Source: Calycina herbarum
Lineage: Eukaryota; Ascomycota; Leotiomycetes; Helotiales; Pezizellaceae
Direction of reading: 5' to 3'
Assembly: GCA_001414485.1 (NCBI GenBank)
Contig: LLEY01000296.1
Coordinates: 1-46,441, forward strand
DNA length: 46,441 bases
The translations under genes were made by a program, and so were the position numbers. Below are positions 1 through 9,923 of this stretch, piece after piece; the stretch's first letter is position 1, and every line of letters starts with the position of its first letter. The notes beneath the pieces were generated by a model that saw only the letters and a list, made by a program, of their open reading frames with translations, was not told where the DNA came from and ran no database searches.

Positions 1-148
1 ATTAGCTAATAAGCTTAGTAAGCTTTTGAAAATTAAAATCCTATTTATTTATATAATAATAAAACCAGGTTTTTAATTTTAATATTTTATATTAATAAAT
101 AAAGAAAGTGCACGGTTATGCACAGACGTTTTTTGTATGTAAAAAAAG

Positions 149-182
149 TTGCCGACTCGGTGATATTGCCGACTCGGTGATA
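149..182. repeat. 17-bp perfect tandem duplication
   Basis: The 17-mer TTGCCGACTCGGTGATA occurs twice head to tail (149-165 and 166-182) in otherwise AT-rich DNA. Its core CCGACTCGG is itself nearly palindromic. Function is unknown; it may be part of the repeat's terminal structure. Confidence 0.8.
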
Positions 183-520
183 AACCACGTTATATATATA
201 TATATATAAGCATTTATAAGGCTTATAAAGCTAATAACTAGTAATATTACTAATTATATATAATAAGATTATATATTTATTATTATATAATTAATAACTA
301 ACTTATTAAGACTATAATTAAAGAAGTTACGTAGTAAATAAAGTACTTAGGAGCTCTCGTTTAAGCGCCCGGCGTCCCGGAACGCTACTCCGACACCACT
401 CCGAGCCTGCGGGCCGGTCACCGATACCCTCGGCCCGGTCACTTGTATATATTAATCAATTATTAATCTGATTAATATGCTTAGATTAGATTAGATTTTG
501 ATTAGCACTTAAAAACCCTT

Positions 521-558
521 GATTAGATTAGATTAATAGCCATTAATCTAATCTAATC
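521..558. repeat. Perfect inverted repeat, 17-bp arms
   Basis: Arms at 521-537 and 542-558 are exact reverse complements, separated by the 4-base loop AGCC. The arms consist of GATTA units. A degraded version occurs at about 38327-38366 in the second copy of the same repeat, so the hairpin belongs to the repeat. Confidence 0.8.
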
Positions 559-693
559 TAATCGTTTCCCACACTGTGCAGAATTGAGCTGCATATTCGG
601 GCGTGAAAACCAAATATGTGTTGATTCTTAGAAACGCCATCGTGTAACCTAAAGCTTCGCAGCTACCGCAGCCATATTTGGTTCTGGGGATAT

Positions 694-703
694 TATAAAA
701 AGG
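694..703 (+). promoter_or_regulatory. TATA box of the decayed membrane-protein gene
   Basis: TATAAAAAGG lies 57 bases before the ATG at 760. The identical 10-mer occurs at 19817-19826. Spacing fits a fungal TATA promoter with a short leader. Confidence 0.5.
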
Positions 704-759
704 CTAGGAACCTCTCATTCATCTGGACGGTTTTCTGATCGCTCCATTTCATTTTAATT

Positions 760-1330
760 ATGTCGGAACATAGAATGAACGAGACAAGTTGCGTAGAATA
801 TCCGGACGTGCAACCAAATCCTGGTATTTCCAGTATGGGAGTCAGTGACCTTTTTCTCCAGAGTAAAAAATGACGAAATGAACCACCTGCTGACGACCAA
901 TCTACAGGTGTTCCTTAGCTTCTTTATCACGGCCTACTTGGCTTTTATCTGCTGTATAACAAAGTTAAATACCGACCACATGTTGTCTGTTTCAGGGCCG
1001 AATCCTTCGTTAGTGCGTTGGTCATTGTCTCTGCGTAGCGCTATCATTAGCTTCGGCGATCAGCAACTCGCCAGTGGCATGTCTCTTCTCGTTGCCGGGT
1101 TTCTTCAACTTCGTTGGGGATTGCAGACATATCATTAGCAGTCTGTTGTAAATCAAGCTTGGTTCTCAACTGTTACACACCTCATCACACTTACCGCTAT
1201 GCGTGATGAGCTTCACAACTCTCGTCGGGAAAATCCTCTTACAATCTTCCGTTTTGTTAGCGTGGGTGTTCTAATTATAATGTTGAGTTGCAATGTAACC
1301 TATGGGCCTTGTAACAGGTAATGAAGGTTC
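760..1330 (+). pseudogene. Decayed fungal multi-pass membrane protein, 5' part
   Basis: Exon 1 is 760-840 (27 codons from ATG). A probable intron follows at 841-907 (GTCAGT...CTGACG...ACAG). Exon 2 starts at 908 in the same phase with the hydrophobic run VFLSFFITAYLAFICC. Downstream come SFGDQQLASGMSLLVAGF and AWFSTVTHLITLTAMRDEL, which I recognise as typical of a widespread uncharacterised family of ascomycete membrane proteins. An in-frame TAG at 1136-1138 interrupts the frame between YH and QSVV. Coding quality continues after it to about 1320, where a possible GTAATG donor sits. The family usually has a Trp near this point, and TGG to TAG would be a G-to-A change. No further exons could be traced. 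It is most likely a truncated pseudogene; read-through or a missed intron is less likely. Confidence 0.55.
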
Positions 1331-1836
1331 TGAAATGTCGTTTCCTGCCTGGTGTTTTTATACCTCGAGCGCAAATCAGCACTTAAGCGCCATCTACTTC
1401 TATAGCTCGAAAGGATTATATAACTGGTTATATTTTGTGTGGAGGATGCCCGGGGAGCAGGAAGAGATGGTGATAGTGTAAGATTCGTGAAGTGGCGAAA
1501 GTGGATCAATTCTTTTACTTCTCTCCTTTGAAAACTAGAATTGGGAGTGTTTACACACTTGTGTTTTGCCTGATTAAAGATCTGGTCAGGTGAGAAAATA
1601 TATTTTGAGTTTGGAGGTTCTGTTCTGAAGATGAGAGAATATTTGATCACGTGTACCAACTCCAGAAGCCTCTTCGCCCGACCTTCTTGTTTTGGAAGAA
1701 AAAGCAAATCCCACCAATCAAAAGTGGCAAATTTGTCTCCATGTTCGAGGTACTTCCTTAATTGGTTCATCGAAGTCTCTTCTTCCCAGGACAAGTGTCT
1801 GTCATGAGCTTCCAAAGAGATACTTTTGAAGACCAC
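1300..1836 (-). CDS. Uncertain open frame, no recognised family
   Basis: An uninterrupted minus-strand frame covers this span, and its first codon is not part of a convincing start context. The central part (WDLLFLPKQEGRAKRLLELVH) looks protein-like, while the C-terminal part is less so. It partly overlaps the end of the plus-strand pseudogene. An upstream ATG at about 1890 could lead in through an intron, but this is not clear. I do not recognise it; it may be chance. Confidence 0.2.
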   Translation of the reverse strand: MVFKSISLEAHDRHLSWEEETSMNQLRKYLEHGDKFATFDWWDLLFLPKQEGRAKRLLELVHVIKYSLIFRTEPPNSKYIFSPDQIFNQAKHKCVNTPNSSFQRREVKELIHFRHFTNLTLSPSLPAPRASSTQNITSYIILSSYRSRWRLSADLRSRYKNTRQETTFQNLHYLLQGP

Positions 1837-1839
1837 ACT

Positions 1840-2442
1840 TACACCAACACCAAAGCATCACAAACCACTTCCCAATCCATCCTAAAAATGAATGTATTTT
1901 TTCATATATGACCTACTTGGTAATTATATTGCCCAAAACGCACATCACATCACATCAAAAATCGTCCCTACTTCATAACCTGGTCCCGGTCCAGTCCCAT
2001 CATTCAAACATTTTCGTAGATCCTCATACATCCATCCATCCACTCCGTCTCAAAACGCCTTTTCCGCCCTTTTCAAAAAAAAAAATTGCAAGACTTTTCC
2101 TAAAGACAAAATGGCCAACCCCACCGTTTTTGAAAGATGCTTCCTTGCTTGCGCAGTCCGTAGGAACGCCTCCTCTCTTTCCCCTTTTGATGCGCATTGC
2201 GTATTTTGATTATGAATTCTCCAATCGTTCCCTAACAAATGAAAATCCCAGAGCTTGGGTTGTAGTGATGGAAGAAGAAGACGGATAATGAACCACATCC
2301 CCAACTCCCATCCCGCATGTCGTAGTGACTCGTAAACAAAACTCTCCCATCAAGCGTGACAAAGGGGGAAAAACACAAAAATCCATAAAAAAATACAAAG
2401 AAAGAAATACGAAGAAAAAACTTTTCATCCCGAGTTCAAAAA
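1840..2442. other. Intergenic, no supported gene
   Basis: It contains A- and T-rich runs and low-complexity pyrimidine tracts. The short frames here lack start context or family features. The right part is probably the 3' UTR of the minus-strand gene ending at 2443. Confidence 0.5.
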
Positions 2443-3474
2443 TCACCCGATACTCTTCCGCATCCCAAAAACACCCCTCAGTCTATCAACCGTCTTCTTA
2501 ATCCTCAAACTCCCACCTTCCCTCTCCTCCTCCCCTTCCTTCTCTTGGTCTTTGCCTCCATTCCGACTCCGGATATGAAGTTTACTCTCCAAAGACCTGA
2601 TGATACCCAAACGCGCTGAATCCTCATCATCATCATCATCATCTTCAAAAACAGATTTCTCCATAAGCCCCATAAGCTGCGGCGGGGGGCTAAAAGGAGA
2701 ATTAGGCACCGAACGCATGTACAATGGTGAACTGGTGGATGTGGTGGATGCGGTGGATGTAGTATTTGGAGTCGAAGGTAAGTCTGGGGAGAGTGTTGTG
2801 CAATGACTTAGGTTTGAGGGTCGGAGGGTAGGAGCGTATTGAGCTGGGGTGGTGTTTGCTCGTAGGCGGGAAAGGGGTGGTCGTGAAGGTTGGCGGGAGA
2901 AACTACGGTTTGGCCATGATTTGTGGGGAGAATCAGGGGGTGTACTTGGTTGGTAGTTTTTGGGCTTTGGGGGGACGGGAGGAGCTTCGGGTGGGAAGGC
3001 ACTGTATGAGTGTTGACGACTGGGCAGGACTAGGTTACTTTGACTTCGGCCGCGTCGGGAGTTGTATATGGCGTTTGAATGACCTTGTTCTGGTTTTGGT
3101 CCTGCTGAGAGACTGAGGTCGGATAGATTTGCTGATCCATAGTTCGGTTGGTTTGGAGAGAGTGAGCCGTCGTGGGTTTGGGTTGATGATCGTGTAGCTT
3201 GTTGTGTTTGATAGAATAGGCGCGAAGGAGGTAATGCTTTTGCTGGATAAAACCATTTGTCCCAAAGTTCTTCTGCAGCGGCATCGTGAATGGGATCTTC
3301 TTCAATGGAGGTATCCAAATCGTTGCCGTCAGTCATTTCAGGCACCGAACTGTCCGAGTTGATGGATAGGCGAAGTTGGAGTTCTCTCGATGTTGACCCG
3401 CATGCCAAAACTCTTTCGACATGCCTTTGGTCTGTCGGAGGAGTGTTGGAATTCAAAATTTGGTTGGAATACAT
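2443..3474 (-). CDS. Proline/serine-rich disordered protein, 343 aa
   Basis: A single uninterrupted frame starts at an ATG at 3474 (MYSNQILNSN). No globular family is recognised. Visible features include an acidic N-terminal third (DTSIEEDPIHDAAAEELWDKWF) and a proline-rich centre with APPVPPKPK at about residue 169, which fits a class-type SH3-binding motif (PxxPxK). A Ser/Thr/Pro-rich stretch, an aspartate run (FEDDDDDDDED) and a basic C-terminus (RIKKTVDRLRGVFGMRKSIG) that may form an amphipathic helix follow. The composition suggests a scaffold or signalling adaptor, but that is inference. The length of the open frame and its higher GC than the flanks support a real gene. An upstream intron-bounded exon cannot be excluded. 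Confidence 0.6.
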   Translation of the reverse strand: MYSNQILNSNTPPTDQRHVERVLACGSTSRELQLRLSINSDSSVPEMTDGNDLDTSIEEDPIHDAAAEELWDKWFYPAKALPPSRLFYQTQQATRSSTQTHDGSLSPNQPNYGSANLSDLSLSAGPKPEQGHSNAIYNSRRGRSQSNLVLPSRQHSYSAFPPEAPPVPPKPKNYQPSTPPDSPHKSWPNRSFSRQPSRPPLSRLRANTTPAQYAPTLRPSNLSHCTTLSPDLPSTPNTTSTASTTSTSSPLYMRSVPNSPFSPPPQLMGLMEKSVFEDDDDDDEDSARLGIIRSLESKLHIRSRNGGKDQEKEGEEEREGGSLRIKKTVDRLRGVFGMRKSIG

Positions 3475-5646
3475 GATGAAAGTGTGTTAATGTTTGAAAA
3501 TGGACTTTGGTATTGGCACAGGGCGTGTTCGTGTTATCCTATCTGTTTATCATCGATAACCGTCCAGGAATTCAATGGGCTGGTGGCCGAACGATGGAAT
3601 GAAGGCAGTCAAATGTGCCAAGGAGGGTTCTTTGAGTTATGCCGAACCACGCTGATCGTAGCATGTGTTGGGACATAAAACCATTCATAAAGTCGAACAT
3701 TGAAAGCTGTGCTGGACACACAGGGTTTCTTATACAGAATAGATATATCTTTCACCATAAACTTTTGGTCAGATGCATGCATAACAAAAGCCATGGCTCC
3801 GGCCTACAAGCCATAAAGCCAACAGAAGGAACAGATTGAGACAAGAGGAGAGAGAATTTGAGAGAAAGCCGGGAACTCCAAGCGACCACTCGTGAGCGCA
3901 GGCTCGAGGCAAAGACTCCCTTGCGCACCTAAAGCATAGAACCAAACAAATACAAAAACAAAAACAAAAACAGGGAGTTTTGGGAGCTTCCTTGCCGAGT
4001 TTCAATGCCAATGAGAGAAAGGGATCAACTCAAGTCAGATCATTCAGAACCAATACAAGTAAGTGACCTTGCAGATACGGCGCCACGATTTGGCAACACA
4101 AGTAAAATAAACACGGTACGGGGAAGATGTTTGGGGTAGGGAGTTTGGAGTACACAGATCTATCAAGAAGATCGACATCTGCGGGGAAGGAGAAGAAAGT
4201 GACGGCGGGGAAGCTTCCGGAGAGGAAAAGAGACGCGATGATTTGCCAGCGAGTAAGCCTGACCAAAGCATCTCTCAGCTTCAAATTGCGCCAGTCTCAA
4301 GGGCGGTTTTGGGAATGTGTGGATGTGGATGTGGTGGAAGTGGCATGTTGGACGCCGGCCCAAGGGGTTAACCGGTTTGCCCTTTGGTGTGGGCTGTAGA
4401 TGACTTCCCTTGCAGCCACATTGAAGAATTAAATAGGTATGGTTTGAAGCCAACCAACCCTTGCTCTTGTTTTGAGACATTTTTGATCTTTTCTGGTCCA
4501 AGAATCAGTTTGCTGCTGAATTGAAAATAAAGGGGAAGAAGAGGTTTTGTGCCTTGGTTCCAAGGTCATCATTATTTTCTAAGCATAAAGCACTTCCCTG
4601 CGAGCAAGGTGCCAGCCTCCAAGTAACTACTCCTGAAAATATTCCGTCGTCTCCAGCTTTCCGGATGGGAGTTCTCCTGCTTTTCCTTCCCACCTGGCTG
4701 GACGGGATGCGTATCTTGGCACGCGTTCTAGCCTCTGCTTTCTTTTCTTTCCCTCACCCGAAGGTTTTACGAGCGGCAGAGCCGAAGTCGAGGGGCAGAG
4801 CGAGCCGAAGTCGGGAAAATTGCTTCATTTTTCTTCAAGACGGCTCAAAAGGTCACCAGCCTCCACATCATCCATTCCTCTCAGAAGTCCGCCGGACAGA
4901 TTTCAGTGTCTGACGGATATCCAGTCTGATCGAACACATCATCTTGCTTTCTCCGTACCGAATCACTGTTTTGTGAGAACACCTCAGATGTGATACCAGC
5001 GCGCTTTGTTCAGCTTGCAAGTACGAAGCAGAAAGGGGTTCCGTCTGTCTTAGACAACCTGTGTCAGCCATCCAATATTTGTTGCTTCTTCCGACGGACA
5101 GAATGTCACTCGTGTTCACGTTTGTTCATACTCTGCACTCCATTTCATTGCTAGTTCTTGTAAAATCACATATCATTTTTCTCGTTTTCTTCTGTCGTCA
5201 TGAGTGTGTTCGTATTGGAACCAGTTCGTGGATACTGTTTGGATTCTTGAACACTGATGAAGCAGTGCATTCATTTCTCTCGCTTGTCACGTGTAACCTT
5301 CCATTTTTGGGGGGGGATATATTCCATCATGGAGCACAGGATTCCATGTCGGTACTTCATTTATCCATCATATGAACTTCGTCAAGGAAAGTCGAAGTAG
5401 CATTTTTCATATCGCCAAGTGCGGGGTCCTTTTATTTTTGATTCCCGGTTTAATTCAATATATCCATCCTTTTTATCAATACGACGGCAGTCAAAGCCTG
5501 ATAATATGCACAATTCCCACATTATGTTTGAAAGGTTATGATATCAAACCCGGGAACCCCCAATATTTCCACAACAGATTCTCACAAAAATTTCTTTTTC
5601 CTCGCGGTTCGCAAAGTTCAAACAAGAAAAGTTGAACCTCTGCATC
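3475..5646. other. Intergenic, no supported gene
   Basis: Several open frames of 60-130 codons exist on both strands. None has a convincing start, codon bias or recognisable motif, and they overlap each other. A small direct duplication around GCAGAGC/GCCGAAGTCG lies at about 4774-4818. The stretch just before 5647 is presumably the promoter and leader of the secreted-protein gene. No tRNA was found. Confidence 0.45.
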
Positions 5647-6492
5647 ATGTCTTTCTCAATCGTCAGAACATGGGCAATGCTCAACACCATAACGGCCATA
5701 GCGCAGACCCACCCAACCTCCACAAACACCCTCGAATGCAACCCAACAACCCTCACGAACGCAGCAGACGCCTACATCGCCGCCCAAACAGCCGGAAACC
5801 TCGACCCCCTCCAAAACATCCTAGCAGCAAACTGGACCTACCAAGAAAACAACCAACCAATCGACGTCAAAAAGGGAGTCCTAAGCAAAGCCCTAAAAAT
5901 CGACCACCGTCGCACAAACACCGACCTCATAGCATGCGCAACATACACCGAACTCATTATCTCCGACCCCGCAAATCCCTATGTAATTGGAACCCAACTC
6001 CACCACAACCCCTCCGGAAAAATCACCACAATCGACAGCATAGCCTCAACGACCAACTCCTGGCTCTTCGACGCCAAAAAAACGCTGCAATACGTGCAAC
6101 AAGAGAAATGGGATCCCATCCCAGAAGACAAGCGAGATAGTCGCGCCGTTATCCAGGCAGCGGGCGATGCGTACATGGATATGTGGAACAACGCTACGGC
6201 CGATCAAGCCGTGCCGTGGGGAACGCCGTGTACAAGGTTGGAGGGCTCGGCGTACACGGGGAAGGGACAGCCTGATGATTCTTGCAGGCCGGGGATTCCG
6301 TCGAATCATAGTCAGGCGCCGAATACGCATCGGAGGTATGTGGTTGATGTGGCGATGGGTTCTGTGAGTATCTTTTGTGTGTGGGAGCATATGATGATGG
6401 CGGCAGATTCCCATGAGTTTCGTCTTGAGGGGGGAAAGTTGAGATATGTTCACACGATGACAGTCTGTGGTGGGCAAGTTTGTAAATTATAG
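5647..6492 (+). CDS. Secreted DUF8021-family protein, 281 aa
   Basis: The frame is intronless and the start chosen is the ATG at 5647 (MSFSIVRTWAMLNTITAIAQ). This gives a hydrophobic N-terminus resembling a signal peptide, followed by a mature part beginning near THPTSTNTLEC. Family-typical stretches are WLFDAKKTLQYVQQEKWDPI, RDSRAVIQAAGDAYMDMW, VPWGTPCTRLEGSAYTGKG, RRYVVD and HEFRLEGGKLRYVHTMTVC. These match my memory of the fungal DUF8021 family, which is secreted and of unknown function. Cysteines are scattered as expected for disulfides, including the last residues CGGQVCKL. Two candidate N-glycosylation sites (NWT, NHS) are visible. The first half is unusually C-rich on the coding strand (many AAC/ACC codons) and the second half G-rich, a marked strand asymmetry inside one gene. 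The alternative upstream start is not an ATG. Confidence 0.8.
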   Translation: MSFSIVRTWAMLNTITAIAQTHPTSTNTLECNPTTLTNAADAYIAAQTAGNLDPLQNILAANWTYQENNQPIDVKKGVLSKALKIDHRRTNTDLIACATYTELIISDPANPYVIGTQLHHNPSGKITTIDSIASTTNSWLFDAKKTLQYVQQEKWDPIPEDKRDSRAVIQAAGDAYMDMWNNATADQAVPWGTPCTRLEGSAYTGKGQPDDSCRPGIPSNHSQAPNTHRRYVVDVAMGSVSIFCVWEHMMMAADSHEFRLEGGKLRYVHTMTVCGGQVCKL

Positions 6493-6969
6493 GTCTCCCA
6501 GTTTTTTCATTCGGGAAGAAAGAGAATACTCCTTTCAACTCGATTCTACTTCGCTCAGAGAAAATACAAGATTGGTATTGCATCTCAGCCGAAGATTGTG
6601 AAGTGTTTAGAGTAAGTTGCCAAGTAACCTTTCTCCTTTCCACACGCCAAAACATCCAGGTGTAAACGTGTAGTTGAGAGTGTGGTTTTTATGTCTGGAA
6701 AGTGGGTTACATCAACCTCATAGTACATGTGCTCGTTTATAATTCTACAAATAAATAATACTCTACTCCCGAGTGTAAGTTTTACGCCGAGACGTTGGCT
6801 ATGCTTCTTTTTTCATATAGCGAGTAAACCCCATCCGAAGCTCCAACCAAAAATCCTATTTCAACATCAAAAAAGCTTATTCATATGCTAAACCCATTAT
6901 ATCCCCTTATCTTTCTCCTCATATGACGTATTAATCTCTTATCCTGCCCACCAACAAATAGCAACAATA
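6493..6969. other. Intergenic, no supported gene
   Basis: Likely 3' UTR of the upstream gene followed by AT-rich DNA. No gene, RNA or repeat was identified. Confidence 0.4.
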
Positions 6970-7790
6970 TATTAATCTGGCTCCACGCAAAATGAGGTCT
7001 ACTCCTACACGACTTTTAAATCCAAAGCCAAAAAAACGTTCTTCCATGACCATGTCATCACTATGATTCCCAAGGGCAACTTTCCTTCCATCAAACCCAC
7101 AACAACCCGAGGGCCTGTTTGGCTCGCATAAATTATTTAAATATACGCATGGATATCTGACGAGAGGTCCTGAATATTGACCTCGTATAAGTTGGTGCAT
7201 ATCATCAATTGTTTCTTAATATATTGAGTGATCGTTTAGCTCGTGGTGCACATCCTGGTGCACATTCTCAGTGAGTGGCACTGAGTGCTGAAATGGGCGT
7301 CTCAATAGCAGTAAGGAAAAATATATACATAAAGATTTAAAGATTTACACCTCTTTAAGGTCTAAATCTTTTTTTGGTGGTACATATCCTATTTATATAT
7401 GCACCAAGATATACGAGGTTAAACGAAGGATTTGCATCACTTTTAAATGTGCATGCCAAACACTGGTGCATTTCTAGATTTGGTGCATATATATAAATAT
7501 TATTACCTGATTGTTTTTGGTGGTGCATATCCTAAATATGCACGAGCCAAACAGGCCCTGAGTCTGACACAATACTTCGCAGGAATCCAACTTCAACTTC
7601 AAACTCACCGTCAAGGCCAGCATCATGAACACACCCCAAGAGGGCGAGAAAGACCAAGGAATTCCCATAACAGGCAAGGACTTTTTTTTTGGGTTCCTAT
7701 CCCCCCAGATGGGATCAGGAACAACTTGTAAACGGCCTGAGCGTACTGGATTACACAAAGCCGCATCGAGCGAGATATGAGGTTAAACTT
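6970..7790 (+). pseudogene. Coding-like relic split by a small inserted element
   Basis: The plus-strand frame before the insertion reads EVYSYTTFKSKAKKTFFHDH and continues HVITMIPKGNFPSIKPTTTR up to 7110. After removal of the inserted element the same frame continues at 7560 as V-stop-HNTSQESNFNFKLTVKASIM and on to about 7787. The single in-frame stop is TGA, one transition away from CGA. No start, family or splice sites could be fixed. It is probably an old exon of an unrecognised gene, disrupted by the element and by point decay. The matching frame on both sides is the main evidence. Confidence 0.4.
7111..7559. mobile_element. MITE-like element with terminal inverted repeats
   Basis: The left end GGGCCTGTTTGGCTCG (7111-7126) is the exact reverse complement of 7543-7558; one further base pair (7110/7559) also matches. 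The sequence continues imperfectly inward (GCATA.../...TATGC). Inside, the motif GGTGCATAT or its complement recurs at about 7193, 7240-7262, 7378, 7400, 7465-7490 and 7520-7543. Such subterminal repeats are typical of hAT-like non-autonomous elements. No coding frame is present. A dinucleotide GA flanks both ends; an 8-bp hAT-type target duplication was not seen, so the superfamily is unsure. Confidence 0.65.
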
Positions 7791-8394
7791 TATAGGGAGA
7801 AAAAATAATATATATATATATCCAGAAGGTTGATAACTTTAGAAATATGATGCCTATTAGGTTTAATCTCATTTCCATAAAGAATTGCTGGATTGAAGTA
7901 GAAAATACATGTGATATATCTACTTGCATGGTCTGAGTTGTTCCTGATTGTATCTGACTCCTGAGGGGATATATCAGCTTTTAAAGACTAAGACATTTCT
8001 CAAAAATCCATCTCCAAGGGTTTTTGATACTTGCAAAGGTCGAAAATAGAGAGAAAACGACGCGTACGTTGAAGCTGGAACCCAAGTTTATTTGAAATCT
8101 AACGACCGTTCGTTCCTCCGAGGTTTTCATTCAAAATATACATAATGTACAAGCCTGCCAGAAAAAAAAACCACCCCAAACCAGAGTTGTGAGTTTCCCG
8201 TCTCCCGTTCGTCTCACCGTCTTATATTTTACAATAACATATATTCCCGTCCCACACAACCCCCCAACTCGACCCAAGAAACCCGTGCATTGAAAAAAAA
8301 ATGCCACCACAACCTCCAACCACTCATCAACACAAGGCCTAAGTAAGTCTAACTTCCACTTCCCCTCATCCCATATCCCCTACATCAACAACCC
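7791..8394. other. Intergenic, no supported gene
   Basis: AT-rich DNA with a TA run at about 7808-7821, then pyrimidine-rich DNA that is probably the 3' UTR of the SCO1 gene. No gene seen. Confidence 0.4.
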
Positions 8395-9399
8395 CTAAAC
8401 CTTCCAATCCCCCACATGCCCCAAAATAATCCTCGCCGCCTGCTCCGGACTATGCTGCCGCCCAATAGCCTCCACGAAATCCCCCTCGGGATCCATAAGG
8501 TAAAAGTAAATACTATGATCCACCAGGTAATCCTGGCCCTGCTGCACATCCACCGGCGTACTAAAGTACACGCGATACTTCTTACACACGTCCTTGATTT
8601 GCTCCCACGTCCCTGTCAGTCCTACGAGGGCGGGGTGGAATTCGGAAAGGTACGCGTCCAGGACGGCGGGGGTGTCGCGGGCGGGGTCGCAGGTGATGAA
8701 GATGGGGAGGAGAGGTGGTGAGGATGGCGGGGCGGAGGAGGCGACGAGATCGATCATTTGGGACATCTTGTCGAGTTCTTCGGGACAGATGTCGGGGCAG
8801 TGGGAGAAGCCGAAGTAGACCTATATCCTTCATTAGCTCTCCATCCTTCCTCCTCTCCAGCATCTCCCAAATCATCCCCCAAAAAAAGAGCATCCCCAAA
8901 AAAGAACATCCCCGAAAAAAAAGAAGAAAAAAAATCACACCAAACTCACCAAAGCATACCTCCCCTTCATATCCCCACTCCCAAACCTCCCCCCCTTCTG
9001 ATCAACCAACTCAAACTCCCCCCCAACCTTCGGCCGACCAACCCCCTTCGTCGCCTCCACAACCCTCTTCCGCTCCATCCTCTCCTTCTCATACCGGAAG
9101 TAGAAAATCAGCGCCGCCCCCGAACTCAGGAACAGCAGGCCCGCGCCCCAGGAGAAGGGTCCGGATTTGTAGCGTGAGCGCTGTTCTTGCACGGTTTTAT
9201 AGCCTCGTCTCGAGCTGGGCTGGGAGGAAGACTTGGTTGGCGAGGGACATGATGATGTTGATCGTGTTCGTGGGGAGGAGGGTGTGTGGAGGCTTTTGGC
9301 GGTGCTCAATTGACGGCATTGCGAGGTGGGTTTTCGGAATCGCAGATATTGGGAAAAGGTGGAGAGGAGTCGCCGACTTGGTACCATTGGTTTGGACAT
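8395..9399 (-). CDS. SCO1: SCO1-type mitochondrial copper chaperone
   Basis: This is a two-exon gene: exon 1 9399-8950 (150 codons) and exon 2 8820-8395, with an intron at 8821-8949 (GTGAGT...TAATG...TATAG). The product is 291 aa, close to yeast Sco1 (about 295). The start is the ATG at 9399 (MSKPMVPSRRLL); codons further upstream lack an ATG. The N-terminus is Arg/Ser-rich and acid-poor, as in a mitochondrial presequence. A single membrane segment follows at about residues 90-110 (GAGLLFLSSGAALIFYF). The thioredoxin-like domain carries CPDIC (C158 and C162), and DHSIYFYLMDPEG supplies H252. These two Cys and the His are the known Cu(I) ligands of the family. The role is delivery of copper to the CuA site of cytochrome c oxidase subunit 2 at the inner membrane, which is established for the family. 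All ligands are present, so it should be functional. Confidence 0.93.
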
Positions 9400-9923
9400 T
9401 TTGTAGGTATGGTTGGTGATGGCGTGGAGAGAATGCAATATTTAAGTTTATCATTCGATCCTCAAGCTCTATCGTGAGCTAAGCTTTAGGGGGTGCCGCC
9501 TTTAGTAGATGTCAAATATTTTAAAAACAGCGTCACATTCTTCTTTCAGCCTCACATTCTCCCCTCCAACCACCCAGAAATAAAAGCACTTTACAAATAT
9601 GACTGGAATTATTTTCTCTATGCCACGTCCATCTCCTCTTCCCCCCTTCCCCCCCAAAGAAAGAAGAGAAACGATTAAAATCGTACAAAAAACAACGACT
9701 TTCTTTGGCTGAAATGCTCCAAAAATGCTTGCTTGCTTGCCTTTTATCTTGCTCCATCGCTGCAAAATTATACACAAACACCTGCACCTTAAAATACGCC
9801 AGATCCATGCTATGAATATCATCACATCCCCAAAACACGCATCACGCCTCACGCCTCACTCCGAAACCACTCAATTTACCCTTTCGTATATCAAAAACCG
9901 AGAAGAAAAGTCAGGTCACGACA
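9400..9923. other. Intergenic between two minus-strand genes
   Basis: It holds the SCO1 promoter side and the 3' UTR of the next gene. No gene or RNA is supported. Confidence 0.45.

Larger units (their letters stand above)
1..590. repeat. AT-rich dispersed repeat, copy 1 (less mutated)
   Basis: This is non-coding AT-rich DNA. The part from about 290 to 560 aligns by eye with the sequence flanking the retrotransposon: the end of the left flank at 30610-30631 joined to 38137-38390. This copy keeps a GC-rich stretch at 363-442 where the other copy shows mainly C-to-T and G-to-A changes. Its left limit and class are unknown. No coding frame was seen. Confidence 0.75.

Noticed and set aside
1908..2304. 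Frames on both strands of about 84-126 codons
   Set aside because: Low-complexity, no family, no plausible start for a fungal gene.
4127..4913. Several overlapping open frames of 90-130 codons on both strands
   Set aside because: They overlap each other, lack conserved motifs or start context, and have no splice partners.
8715..9419. Plus-strand frame of 234 codons opposite SCO1
   Set aside because: It is the antisense of SCO1 exons and intron; the SCO1 model explains the region.
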